Of a DNA stretch of 64,000 nucleotides, positions 47,247 to 55,355 are shown piece by piece (position 1 is the stretch's first letter; each line of letters opens with the position of its first letter). This stretch comes from Variovorax davisae (GTDB lineage: Bacteria > Pseudomonadota > Gammaproteobacteria > Burkholderiales > Burkholderiaceae_C): assembly GCF_030316845.1 (NCBI RefSeq), contig NZ_JASZYS010000002.1, positions 434,001 to 498,000 on the forward strand. The letters are read 5' to 3'. Both the position numbers and the translations under genes were made by a program. The notes under the pieces were generated by a model. The model did not search any database. It was not told the origin of the DNA and saw only the letters and a list, made by a program, of their open reading frames with translations.

Positions 47247-48290
47247 ATGGCCCGCCGCTCCCTTTCCCCCCTGACGCGCGCCTACCAGCGCAACCTGAAG
47301 GCATTGACCCAGGCCGCGCTGGGCAGCGGCAAGCGCATCGCCCGGCGGGTGAGCGATGCTGCGGCGCAGCAGCTGAAGCCGCCGCCGGGGCCTGGCGACT
47401 GGATCGCGGGCGCCGCGCTGGGGCCGGCCGGCGCGCGGGCCTTCCACCTCTATCGGCCGCCCGCCCTCCAGCTGCAACCGGGCGAGAAGCTGCCGTTGAT
47501 GGTGATGCTGCACGGCTGCGCCCAGACCGGACGCGAATTCGCGATCGCCACCCGCATGAACCGGGTGGCGGACCGCGAGCGCTTCCTGGTCCTCTACCCG
47601 GAACAGGACCGCCTGGCCAACGCGCAGGGATGCTGGAACTGGTACGACCGCCGCTCCGGCAAGGCCGATGCCGAGGCCGCCACCCTGATGGCCGCGATCG
47701 ACCAGGTGCTGCTGCTCTACCCGGCCGATCGCGACCGGGTGGCGGTCGCCGGCCTGTCCGCCGGCGCCAGCATGGCGGCCCTGCTGGCCACCCGCTATCC
47801 GCTGCGATTCCGGGCGGTGGCCATGCACTCGGGCGTGGCGCCCGGTGCCGCCAGGTCGCCGGCCACGGCGCTGGGCGCCATGCGCGGGCGCCACGTGCCG
47901 CCGATGCCGGCCACCGCGGTCGGCAAGGCGATGGGCGCCGCGGCGGTCTTCGGCACGCTGCCGCCGCTGTTGATCCTGCATGGCGACGCCGACAGCGTGG
48001 TGGCGCCGAGCAACGCCGGCAGCGGCGCCGAAGTCTGGGCCGTGGCCACCGGCGCCCGCCCCGGCGCCGTGCGGGCGCTGCAGCGGGGCAAGCGGCACCC
48101 GATGCGCGTCACCGACTACGTCCGCGCCGGCCAGACCGTGGTGACGCTGTGCGAGATCGCCGGGCTGGGCCATGCCTGGAGCGGCGGCGCCACCAGCATG
48201 CGTTTCACCGACGCGGCCGGGCCGGATGCTTCCAAGCTGGTGTGGGCCTTTGCGGCGCGCCAGTTCCGGCGCACCATGGCGACCCCCTAG
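47247..48290 (+). CDS. PHB-depolymerase-like esterase
   Basis: 347 residues from ATG 47247 (a GTG at 47235 is an alternative). Alpha/beta hydrolase with the oxyanion motif MLHGCAQTG, the nucleophile elbow GLSAGASM and the acid/histidine in HGDADSVV and GLGHAWSGG. This is the LpqC/type-1 short-chain poly(3-hydroxybutyrate) depolymerase family. There is no signal peptide, so a periplasmic or extracellular location is not supported; substrates may be short esters or aryl esters. It lies 59 bp after ppk2. Confidence 0.85.
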   Translation: MARRSLSPLTRAYQRNLKALTQAALGSGKRIARRVSDAAAQQLKPPPGPGDWIAGAALGPAGARAFHLYRPPALQLQPGEKLPLMVMLHGCAQTGREFAIATRMNRVADRERFLVLYPEQDRLANAQGCWNWYDRRSGKADAEAATLMAAIDQVLLLYPADRDRVAVAGLSAGASMAALLATRYPLRFRAVAMHSGVAPGAARSPATALGAMRGRHVPPMPATAVGKAMGAAAVFGTLPPLLILHGDADSVVAPSNAGSGAEVWAVATGARPGAVRALQRGKRHPMRVTDYVRAGQTVVTLCEIAGLGHAWSGGATSMRFTDAAGPDASKLVWAFAARQFRRTMATP

Positions 48291-48313
48291 CGTCGACCTG
48301 CCCGGAACTGCCG

Positions 48314-49162
48314 ATGCCCACCATTGCCTACGACGCCAGCCGGAGCGCGCTCTATACGCCCGAGCGGCAGCCGACGCTGTTCGAGGCCGGACGCGCCCAC
48401 ACGCCGGTCCAATGGGCGGTCGAGGCGGCGCGGCTGGCCTATTACCGCGCCGAGGAGTCGGAGGCCGAGCGGCTGCGTCTGGCCGAGGCGCTAGGCCGAG
48501 CCGGCTTCGCTGCGCCGACCTTCTTCAGGGACCACGCCACCTTCGCTTTCGGCACCTCGAATGCAGGCGACGGCACCGCGCTGATCGCGTTCCGCGGCAC
48601 GCAGCCCGACGAAATCCGTCACCTGGCGACCAACCTGCAGGCCCAGCAGACCGACTGGAGCGAAAGCGGTGGCCGCGTGCATGCCGGATTCGCCAAGGCC
48701 GCGCGGTCGGTGCTGCCGCAGGTGCGCGACTGGCTGGGCGGGGAAGTGCGGCAGCACAGCCGGCTGATCCTGGCTGGCCACAGCCTGGGCGCCGCGCTCG
48801 CCACCCTGGCCGCCACCGTGCTGCAGCCGGCCCTGACCGTGACGCTCGGCTCGCCCCGGGTCGGCGATGCGGACTTCGTCTCGGCGCTGGCCGAGCTGCA
48901 CCTGATGCGCATCGTCGACGGCTGCGACGTGGTCACGCAGCTGCCGCCGGCGCTGTCCTTCTATGCCCATGCCGGGGCCGTGCGCTACATCCGCTGCCTC
49001 GACGGCATCTGCGTCGACGATCCGAGCCCGTCCGAGATCGAGGCCGACCGCCTCCAGGGCCGCGCCCGCTATGCGGCCGAACACGCCTGGCGGCCGGGGG
49101 CGGTGCTGCTGCGCGAGCTGGCGGACCACGCGCCGATCAACTACGCGCGCGGGTTTTTCTAG
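48314..49162 (+). CDS. Class 3 lipase family protein
   Basis: 282 residues, alpha/beta hydrolase of the fungal-type lipase family. ALIAFRGTQPDE is the lid/oxyanion strand, LAGHSLGAALAT holds the nucleophile Ser, and the catalytic Asp/His are likely in DGCDVVTQLP and DHAPINY. No signal peptide. The last 46 coding bases plus nearby sequence recur at 49987-50032, so its 3' end may be the site of an insertion. The start has no strong ribosome-binding site. Confidence 0.85.
   Translation: MPTIAYDASRSALYTPERQPTLFEAGRAHTPVQWAVEAARLAYYRAEESEAERLRLAEALGRAGFAAPTFFRDHATFAFGTSNAGDGTALIAFRGTQPDEIRHLATNLQAQQTDWSESGGRVHAGFAKAARSVLPQVRDWLGGEVRQHSRLILAGHSLGAALATLAATVLQPALTVTLGSPRVGDADFVSALAELHLMRIVDGCDVVTQLPPALSFYAHAGAVRYIRCLDGICVDDPSPSEIEADRLQGRARYAAEHAWRPGAVLLRELADHAPINYARGFF
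49108..49153 (+). repeat. 46-bp direct repeat, copy 1 (3' end of lipase gene)
   Basis: An exact 46-bp match to 49987-50032, starting GCTGCGCGAGC and ending ACGCGCGCGGG. It covers the lipase codons for LRELADHAPINYARG. The two copies bracket 833 bp that contain a toxin-antitoxin pair. Confidence 0.95.
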
Positions 49163-49279
49163 ACATGGTGGTCGCTCCACAGGCGAAAGCAGGCTCGTCT
49201 CCGCTATCGTGGTTTGCGCGCCGAAGTGTGCCGAGCCACATGTGGCGGATTTCCCCAGCCGCAAACTCGTGGAGGCAAA

Positions 49280-49570
49280 TCACCGCCGCTGACCCAGCGT
49301 CAAAGTGAACCCGAGCGCCCGCATGACCTTGAACAGGGTGTCCGAGTTGGGCGCCCGCTCCCCGGACAAGCTCTTGTAGAGACTTTCTCGGGAAAGGCCG
49401 GTGTCGGCGGCCAGTTTGGCCATGCCGCGTGCGCGCGCGATGTGCCCCAGAGCGCCAGCCAACTCGGCCGGATCGCCGTCCTCCAGCACCTGGCTCAGGT
49501 ACTCCTTCACGTCTTCGTCCGTCGTGAGGTAGTTCGCCATGTCGAATGGCCTCGTCTTGATCTTGCTCAT
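49280..49570 (-). CDS. Putative addiction-module antitoxin (HigA-2-like)
   Basis: 96 residues, an XRE-type DNA-binding protein: YLTTDEDVKEYLSQVL, then ARARGMAKLAADTGLSRESLYKSLSGERAPNSDT in pieces, and a final FTLTLGQ. This is the antidote of the HigB-2/killer-protein type of toxin-antitoxin system. ATG 49570 overlaps the toxin stop as TGATG, so the two are coupled, toxin first. Confidence 0.9.
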   Translation of the reverse strand: MSKIKTRPFDMANYLTTDEDVKEYLSQVLEDGDPAELAGALGHIARARGMAKLAADTGLSRESLYKSLSGERAPNSDTLFKVMRALGFTLTLGQRR

Positions 49571-49860
49571 CACAATTCCTTCGCCAACTTGATGGCCTTT
49601 CTGATGTCGGCGGCTTGGTTGGATTTATCACCGCCACCGAGCATGACGATGATCGCGCCCGAGCGCTCCACGTAGTACATCCGCCAGCCCGGGCCGAAGA
49701 ACTCGCGCATCTCATAGACGCCTTCGCCTACCGGTTTCACGTCCCCGAGGTTTCCAGCGCGTACCTTGCTCAGCCGACGCGCCAATCGAATCCGCGTCGA
49801 GCGATCCTTCAGGGCCTCAAGCCACTCGGCGAAACCTTCAGTCTCGATGACCGTGAACAT
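49570..49860 (-). CDS. RelE/ParE-family toxin (HigB-2-like killer protein)
   Basis: 96 residues of the RelE/ParE superfamily. F..WL.ALKDR at the start, RLARRLSKVRAGNLGD, then GVYEMREFFGPGWRMYYVE and a C-terminal DIRKAIKLAK match the 'addiction module killer protein' family. Such toxins cut or block mRNA on the ribosome. It is transcribed with the downstream antitoxin. Confidence 0.92.
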   Translation of the reverse strand: MFTVIETEGFAEWLEALKDRSTRIRLARRLSKVRAGNLGDVKPVGEGVYEMREFFGPGWRMYYVERSGAIIVMLGGGDKSNQAADIRKAIKLAKEL

Positions 49861-49986
49861 CGGTCAATTGTAGCCGCATGGCTACATAGTCGACTCTGCG
49901 AAGTTCATCCCCCGACGAGCGCCACCGATAGTGCGGCTGACTTCTGTCGATGGTTGGGAGCGTCGCCTTGGCGAGGGATCGGTCCG

Positions 49987-50032
49987 GCTGCGCGAGCTGG
50001 CGGACCACGCGCCGATCAACTACGCGCGCGGG
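49987..50032 (+). repeat. 46-bp direct repeat, copy 2
   Basis: Exact duplicate of 49108-49153. Here the same codons would continue into LYGALGF, whereas in copy 1 they end at once in GFF-stop. It lies 126 bp upstream of the toxin start, outside any gene. Confidence 0.95.
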
Positions 50033-50094
50033 CTTTATGGGGCGCTTGGGTTTCGATCGCTTCCAATCAATTGGCGCAGCCGGGCGTCTTGATT

Positions 50095-50275
50095 TCAGCT
50101 GATGGCGCGCAGGCCCTTGTCGGCAATGATGTAGCAGCTTGAGGGCCGGCCCTGTGGGCTGGGTGTCGCCTCGCTCCCACTTGCGCACGGTCGACGCCGA
50201 GGTGTGCATGAAGAGCGAACACCGGCTGGCTGAACCTCACGCCCGACTGCCAGCCCTGCCCAGACCGGCCCCTCA
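50095..50275 (-). pseudogene. Remnant of an XRE/HigA-type antitoxin gene
   Basis: Read on the minus strand across three frames, the pieces FSQPVFAL, MHTSASTVRKWERGDTQPTGPALKLL and IIADKGLRAIS join into the last part of a HigA/NadS-like helix-turn-helix protein, ending at TGA 50097-50095. At least two single-base shifts (near 50210 and 50130) break the frame, and the N-terminal part is missing. It follows the phospholipase-D-like gene on the same strand and overlaps its end by three bases. Confidence 0.65.
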
Positions 50276-50860
50276 GGCAAGCGGCGCAGCGTCCGTCCAC
50301 AGGCCCAGGTACGCCACAGCCTTTTGCTTCTCGATCCCCGCGCCGCTTCGTTCGATAGCCGCCGGCGACTTCTTCGCAAAGTCCGCAATCGATTGAGACA
50401 GGTTCCAGACCTGTGTGCGGTCGATCAACAGCAGCCGGTCGTGCAGCGATCTGTCGCGTGCGAGGCGGACTTCCAGCGGACGCTCGGCTTTGTACTGCGC
50501 CTGCCAGCGGCTGGCCGCCGGCGCGAGGCTGGTCTTGGTCCCGGCGCGATCGCCCAGGATGTGGATGTGCACGCCTTCCTGCGCGGCGATGGCGACGTCC
50601 GTCAGCGCGGTGGCGTTCACGTAGGGATCGACGATCAGGACCTCGCACCGGGCCGCACGCACGACCTTCGCCAGTTCGGCGAACACGTCGAAGGGCGAGC
50701 GCGCGGCGATGAATGCGCCATGTGGTGCTTCTGCCGCCGGTGGCAAGTTGCGATCGAGCACGGCGGCGTGCGCATCGCCGATGTTCACGAGGACCTGCAC
50801 CGATCCGCCGTGGACGTTGATGGCGATGCTGGAGGGTTGTCTATGATTTGAGGTAGCCAT
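50273..50860 (-). CDS. Phospholipase-D-like protein with one HxR/K motif
   Basis: 195 residues. Region 55-160 resembles one unit of the PLD superfamily: VLIVDPYVNATALTD is strand-loop, and SLHDRLLLID (His140, Arg142, Asp147) matches the HxKx4D signature with Arg in the place of Lys. Only one such motif occurs, so two chains would be needed for an active site, as in Nuc or BfiI. Stand-alone one-motif PLD proteins are often nucleases or defence-associated. The ATG at 50860 has no clear ribosome-binding site. It lies in an accessory island. Confidence 0.65.
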   Translation of the reverse strand: MATSNHRQPSSIAINVHGGSVQVLVNIGDAHAAVLDRNLPPAAEAPHGAFIAARSPFDVFAELAKVVRAARCEVLIVDPYVNATALTDVAIAAQEGVHIHILGDRAGTKTSLAPAASRWQAQYKAERPLEVRLARDRSLHDRLLLIDRTQVWNLSQSIADFAKKSPAAIERSGAGIEKQKAVAYLGLWTDAAPLA

Positions 50861-50895
50861 GATGTGCTTAGCTTTCTGGGGGCACGTTGTGGTTA

Positions 50896-50929
50896 GAGCC
50901 TCGTTGGTGTTGACGCACCTTCGGGGCTC
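50896..50929. other. Nested hairpin in the leader of the PLD-like gene
   Basis: GAGCC...GGCTC encloses GGTG...CACC (50906-50919), a two-level stem. On the plus strand it is followed by GCCTTTTTG, like a weak terminator; on the minus strand it lies in the 5' leader 36 bp before the PLD-like start. Its role is unclear. Confidence 0.5.
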
Positions 50930-51148
50930 GCCTTTTTGCTCGGAGCCGAATAAGGAAGCGATCGGCACACGAAGCAACCGGCCATTTCACCGCGGTACGG
51001 CGCTTGAGCGACCCCTGACGGTTCGGAAACTGGCGTGGGAACCGTCTGGGGTTGTCCCCGCCCTGTACGCCACCCGGCGTATTTCCGCCCCGGCCACCGG
51101 TGCGCAGACTCTCTCCATCGTTCAAACCAACCAGGAGAAGGTCTCACC

Positions 51149-52417
51149 ATGCAACGTCGATTCACACTCAAGGCGATGACCGCCGCTGTCGCTCTCGCGA
51201 GCCTGTCCGCCGTGCCTGCCTTCGCACAGGACACCATCAAGGTCGGCATCCTGCATTCGCTGTCGGGCACGATGGCGATCTCCGAGACCGTGCTGAAGGA
51301 CACGGTGCTGATGGCCATCGACGACATCAACGCCAAGGGCGGCGTGCTGGGCAAGAAGCTCGAGCCCGTGGTGGTCGACCCGGCCTCCAACTGGCCGCTG
51401 TTCGCCGAGAAGACCAAGCAGCTGCTGGGCCAGGACAAGGTGTCGGTGATCTTCGGCTGCTGGACCTCGGTGTCGCGCAAGTCGGTGCTGCCGGTGCTGG
51501 AAGAAATGAACGGCCTGCTGTTCTACCCCGTGCAGTACGAGGGCGAAGAGCTCAGCAAGAACGTGTTCTACACCGGTGCCGCGCCCAACCAGCAGGCCAT
51601 CCCCGCGGTCGACTACCTGATGAGCAAGGAAGGCGGCGGCGCCAAGCGCTGGGTGCTGCTGGGCACCGACTACGTCTATCCGCGCACCACCAACAAGATC
51701 CTGCGCGCCTACCTGAAGAGCAAGGGCGTGAAGGAAAGCGACATCGACGAGAAGTACACGCCCTTCGGCCACAGCGACTACCAGACCATCGTCGCCGACA
51801 TCAAGAAGTTCTCGGCCGGCGGCAAGACCGCGGTGGTGTCGACCATCAACGGCGACTCCAATGTGCCCTTCTACAAGGAACTCGGCAACGCCGGCCTGAA
51901 GGCCAAGGACGTGCCGGTGGTGGCCTTCTCGGTGGGTGAGGAAGAGCTGCGCGGCGTCGACACCAAGCCGCTGGTCGGCCACCTGGCGGCCTGGAACTAC
52001 TTCATGAGCCTGAAGAACCCGACCAACACGGCCTTCATCAAGCAGTGGAGCGACTACGCCAAGGCCAAGAACATCCCGGGCCACAAGGACAAGCCGCTGA
52101 CCAACGACCCGATGGAAGCCACCTGGATCGGCATCCACATGTGGAAGCAGGCGGTCGAGAAGGCCAAGAGCACCGACACCGACAAGGTGATCGCGGCGAT
52201 GGCCGGCCAGACCTTCAACGCACCTTCGGGCATCGTCTCGAAGATGGACGAGAAGAACCACCACCTGCACAAGAGCGTGTTCATCGGCGAGATCAAGGCC
52301 GACGGCCAGTTCAACGTGGTGTGGAAGACGCCGGGCCCGGTGCGCGCCAAGCCGTGGAGCCCGTTCATCGAAGGCAACGACAAGAAGCCCGACTACCCGT
52401 CCGGCAAGTCGATGTAA
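51149..52417 (+). CDS. urtA: Urea ABC transporter substrate-binding protein UrtA
   Basis: 422 residues. A signal peptide (ALASLSAVPAFA-QDT) and a periplasmic Leu/Ile/Val-type binding fold. The family-typical VGILHSLSGTMAISE, FYTGAAPNQQAIPAVD, GTDYVYPRTTN and TWIGIHMWKQAVEKA are present. AGGAGAAGG lies 8 bp before the ATG. It binds urea for import by UrtBCDE. The gene is separated from urtB by 134 bp of hairpin-rich DNA. Confidence 0.96.
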   Translation: MQRRFTLKAMTAAVALASLSAVPAFAQDTIKVGILHSLSGTMAISETVLKDTVLMAIDDINAKGGVLGKKLEPVVVDPASNWPLFAEKTKQLLGQDKVSVIFGCWTSVSRKSVLPVLEEMNGLLFYPVQYEGEELSKNVFYTGAAPNQQAIPAVDYLMSKEGGGAKRWVLLGTDYVYPRTTNKILRAYLKSKGVKESDIDEKYTPFGHSDYQTIVADIKKFSAGGKTAVVSTINGDSNVPFYKELGNAGLKAKDVPVVAFSVGEEELRGVDTKPLVGHLAAWNYFMSLKNPTNTAFIKQWSDYAKAKNIPGHKDKPLTNDPMEATWIGIHMWKQAVEKAKSTDTDKVIAAMAGQTFNAPSGIVSKMDEKNHHLHKSVFIGEIKADGQFNVVWKTPGPVRAKPWSPFIEGNDKKPDYPSGKSM

Positions 52418-52425
52418 TTGGGCTC

Positions 52426-52515
52426 GCCCCCAGGTTGCCCGGCACTTCGTGTCCGGGCGCCCACCCCCTACCGGGGGCAACACCAGCGGCCCGGCAAAGC
52501 CGGTTCCGCGGTGTT
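52426..52515. repeat. Hairpin-rich repeat between urtA and urtB
   Basis: Three inverted repeats: GCCCGG...CCGGGC near 52437-52457, CCCCC-TAC-CGGGGG near 52465-52477 and a long composite stem from AACACC (52479) to GGTGTT (52515) with arms GCGG/CCGC and CCGGC/GCCGG. It resembles a Comamonadaceae intergenic repeat. Its place after urtA fits partial termination or mRNA stabilisation that gives more UrtA than UrtB-E. Confidence 0.75.
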
Positions 52516-52551
52516 CCTGGAACAGAGAAGAGAACGCCGCCCCCCACTCCT

Positions 52552-54132
52552 ATGCGCTTTATCAATTCATGTGCGGCGGCGTTCGCGCTGCTCCTTGCTC
52601 TGCCGGCCCACGCGCTGACCGCCGACGAGGCCAAGGCCATCGCCTCGGGCGAATCCGAAGCCCGCATCGCGGCGCTCAACAAGGCGGTCGCCACCGCCGA
52701 CGACAAGACCGCGGCCTTCATCCAGTCGATGTCGGACGATGCGGTCAAGTTCACGGCCGACAAGGTGTTCGTCATCAAGGACGACAAGGCCTTCGACCCG
52801 GTCACCGGCGCCGAGCAGAAACTGCCCGACGACGCCGAGGACGTGGTCAACAACAACATGATGCGCGGCGCACTCGATGCCGCGCAGGCCGCCCTCAAGC
52901 TCACGAGCAAGGACGACGCGGTGCGCGCCGAGGCCGCCCAGGCGCTCTTCAAGGAGCCCGACGAATCGCGCCTGCCGCTGGTCGAGAAGGCGCTGGCCGC
53001 CGAGGCCAACCCGAAGATCAAGGCCCAGCTCGAGCTGGTGCGCGCCGCCAGCATGCTGAGCAGCACCGACAAGGACAAGCGCCTGGCCGCCGCCAGCGAC
53101 CTCGGCGCCAGCCGCAGCCCCGAGACCAAGCTGCTGCTGAACCAGCGTCTGGCCGACGAGACCGAGGCCGACGTCAAGGCCGCCATCGTGGCCTCGATCC
53201 GCAGCATCGACGGCTCGCTGGTGTGGGGCGACCGCATCAACGCGATCTTCAGCGGCATCAGCCTCGGCTCGGTGCTGCTGCTGGCCGCGCTCGGCCTGGC
53301 GATCACCTACGGCCTGATGGGCGTGATCAACATGGCGCACGGCGAGCTGATGATGATCGGCGCCTACGCCACCTACGTGATGCAGGGCATCTTCCAGCGC
53401 TACTTTCCCGAATCGGCCTTCGGCTGGTACCTGGTGGCGGCGATCCCGGTGGCCTTCCTGGCCTCGGCGCTGGTCGGCGCGGTGCTCGAGCGCGGCGTGA
53501 TCCGCTTCCTGTATGGCCGCCCGCTGGAAACGCTGCTGGCCACCTGGGGCATCTCCCTGATGCTGCAGCAGCTGGTGCGCTCGCTCTTCGGCGCCCAGAA
53601 CGTCGGCGTCGAGAACCCGTCCTGGATGAGCGGCGGCCTCACCATGCTGAGCAACGTCGTGCTGCCCTGGAACCGCATCTGCATCATCATCTTCGCGGGC
53701 CTGGTGCTGCTGGCGATGGGCTGGCTGATCGGCCGCACGCGGCTCGGCCTGTTCGTGCGCGGCGTCACGCAGAACCGCCCGATCGCCTCCTGCATGGGCG
53801 TCAACACGGCGCGCATCGACACCTACGCCTTCGCGCTCGGCTCGGGCATCGCCGGGCTGGCGGGCTGCGCGCTGTCGCAGATCGGCAATGTCGGGCCCGA
53901 CCTCGGCCAGAGCTACATCGTCGACTCCTTCATGGTGGTCGTGATGGGCGGCGTCGGCCAGCTCGCGGGCACGGTCTACGCGGCGATGGGCCTGGGCATC
54001 CTGAACAAGTTCATCGAAGGCTGGGCCGGCGCGGTGCTCGCGAAGATCGCGGTGCTGGTCTTCATCATCATCTTCATCCAGAAGCGTCCGCAGGGCATCT
54101 TCGCAATGAAAGGCCGGAGCGCAGAGGCATGA
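52552..54132 (+). CDS. urtB: Urea ABC transporter permease UrtB
   Basis: 526 residues. A signal-peptide-led N-terminal extension (about 1-215, helical, HEAT-like repeats with conserved alternating Ala/Asp) precedes a LivH-type permease domain with about eight helices (GLAITYGLMGVINMAHGELMM; GRPLETLLATWG). This long extension is characteristic of UrtB. It is coupled to urtC by ATGA. Confidence 0.95.
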   Translation: MRFINSCAAAFALLLALPAHALTADEAKAIASGESEARIAALNKAVATADDKTAAFIQSMSDDAVKFTADKVFVIKDDKAFDPVTGAEQKLPDDAEDVVNNNMMRGALDAAQAALKLTSKDDAVRAEAAQALFKEPDESRLPLVEKALAAEANPKIKAQLELVRAASMLSSTDKDKRLAAASDLGASRSPETKLLLNQRLADETEADVKAAIVASIRSIDGSLVWGDRINAIFSGISLGSVLLLAALGLAITYGLMGVINMAHGELMMIGAYATYVMQGIFQRYFPESAFGWYLVAAIPVAFLASALVGAVLERGVIRFLYGRPLETLLATWGISLMLQQLVRSLFGAQNVGVENPSWMSGGLTMLSNVVLPWNRICIIIFAGLVLLAMGWLIGRTRLGLFVRGVTQNRPIASCMGVNTARIDTYAFALGSGIAGLAGCALSQIGNVGPDLGQSYIVDSFMVVVMGGVGQLAGTVYAAMGLGILNKFIEGWAGAVLAKIAVLVFIIIFIQKRPQGIFAMKGRSAEA

Positions 54133-55355
54133 GCAAAGCAGCAGTACTACCTTCGAAGGGGCCGCTGTTGAGCGGCAAGGGCTGGACCGTCTTCTTCGTC
54201 GCGTTGATCGTGGTCTGCGCCGTGGCGCCGGTGCTCAACATCATGGTGCCGACGGGCAGCGCGCTGCACATGAGCGACTACGCGGTGGCGCTGGTCGGCA
54301 AGATCATGTGCTACGCCATCTGCGCGCTGGCGATGGACCTGATCTGGGGCTACACCGGCATCCTGTCGCTCGGCCACGGCATGTTCTTCGCGCTCGGCGG
54401 CTACATGATGGGCATGTACCTGATGCGCCAGATCGGCCGCGACGGCAACTACAAGAGCGACCTGCCGGACTTCATGGTCTTCCTCGACTGGAAGACCCTG
54501 CCCTGGCACTGGACCTTCAGCGACAGCTTCATCGCCACCCTGGTGCTGATCGTCGCGGTGCCGGGCCTGATCGCCTTCGTGTTCGGCTTCTTCGCCTTCC
54601 GCTCGCGCATCAAGGGCGTGTACTTCTCGATCATCACGCAGGCCATGACTTTCGCGGCGATGCTGCTGTTCTTCCGCAACGAGACCGGCTTCGGCGGCAA
54701 CAACGGCTTCACCGACTTCAAGCGCATCCTGGGCATCCCGATCCAGACCCAGGAGATGCGCATGACGCTGTTCGCGCTCACGGGGCTGACCCTGCTGGGC
54801 TTCTTCCTGTTCTCCAAGTGGCTGATCGGCAGCAAGTTCGGCCGCGTGCTGCAGGCCATCCGCGACGCCGAGACGCGGGTCATGTTCTCGGGCTACAACC
54901 CGCTCGGCTACAAGCTCACGATCTGGGTCATCTCGGCCATCATGTGCGGCGTGGCCGGTGCCTTGTACGTGCCGCAGGTCGGCATCATCAACCCGGGCGA
55001 GATGAGCGCGGCCAACTCGATCGAGATCGCGATCTGGGCTGCGGTCGGCGGCCGGGCGACCCTGATCGGGCCGATCATCGGCGCCTTCATCGTCAACGGC
55101 GCGAAAAGCTGGCTCACGGTGGCCTATCCCGAATACTGGCTCTATTTCCTCGGTGCGCTGTTCATCGCCGTGACCCTGTTCCTGCCCGACGGCATCGTCG
55201 GCCTGGTCAGGAAGTGGATGGCCCGGGCCAAGGCGCCGAGCGAAGGCCGGCGCGAGGCCCGGCGATCGATGGCGGCGGAGCAGGGCGTCGAGCCGGCGGC
55301 CCTGGCGCCGACCCCGCAACCGCTGGGCGTCGAACCGAAGGGAGCCCGCGCATGA
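54129..55355 (+). CDS. urtC: Urea ABC transporter permease UrtC
   Basis: 408 residues, LivM-type permease with about ten helices: AMDLIWGYTGILSLGHGMFFALGGYMMG is the diagnostic segment, and the EAA-like loop is AIRDAETRVMFSGYNP. The C-terminal tail is about 45 residues longer than the last helix. The start ATG 54129 overlaps urtB, and its stop overlaps urtD, both as ATGA. Confidence 0.95.
   Translation: MSKAAVLPSKGPLLSGKGWTVFFVALIVVCAVAPVLNIMVPTGSALHMSDYAVALVGKIMCYAICALAMDLIWGYTGILSLGHGMFFALGGYMMGMYLMRQIGRDGNYKSDLPDFMVFLDWKTLPWHWTFSDSFIATLVLIVAVPGLIAFVFGFFAFRSRIKGVYFSIITQAMTFAAMLLFFRNETGFGGNNGFTDFKRILGIPIQTQEMRMTLFALTGLTLLGFFLFSKWLIGSKFGRVLQAIRDAETRVMFSGYNPLGYKLTIWVISAIMCGVAGALYVPQVGIINPGEMSAANSIEIAIWAAVGGRATLIGPIIGAFIVNGAKSWLTVAYPEYWLYFLGALFIAVTLFLPDGIVGLVRKWMARAKAPSEGRREARRSMAAEQGVEPAALAPTPQPLGVEPKGARA

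Noticed and set aside
49154..49986. Insertion sequence or integron cassette at the toxin-antitoxin island
   Set aside because: No transposase or integrase and no terminal inverted repeats or attC-type site could be found; only the 46-bp direct repeats are present.
50861..51148. Riboswitch or conserved leader before urtA
   Set aside because: The 288-bp gap holds one nested hairpin that belongs to the PLD-like gene side; no known riboswitch consensus was recognised.
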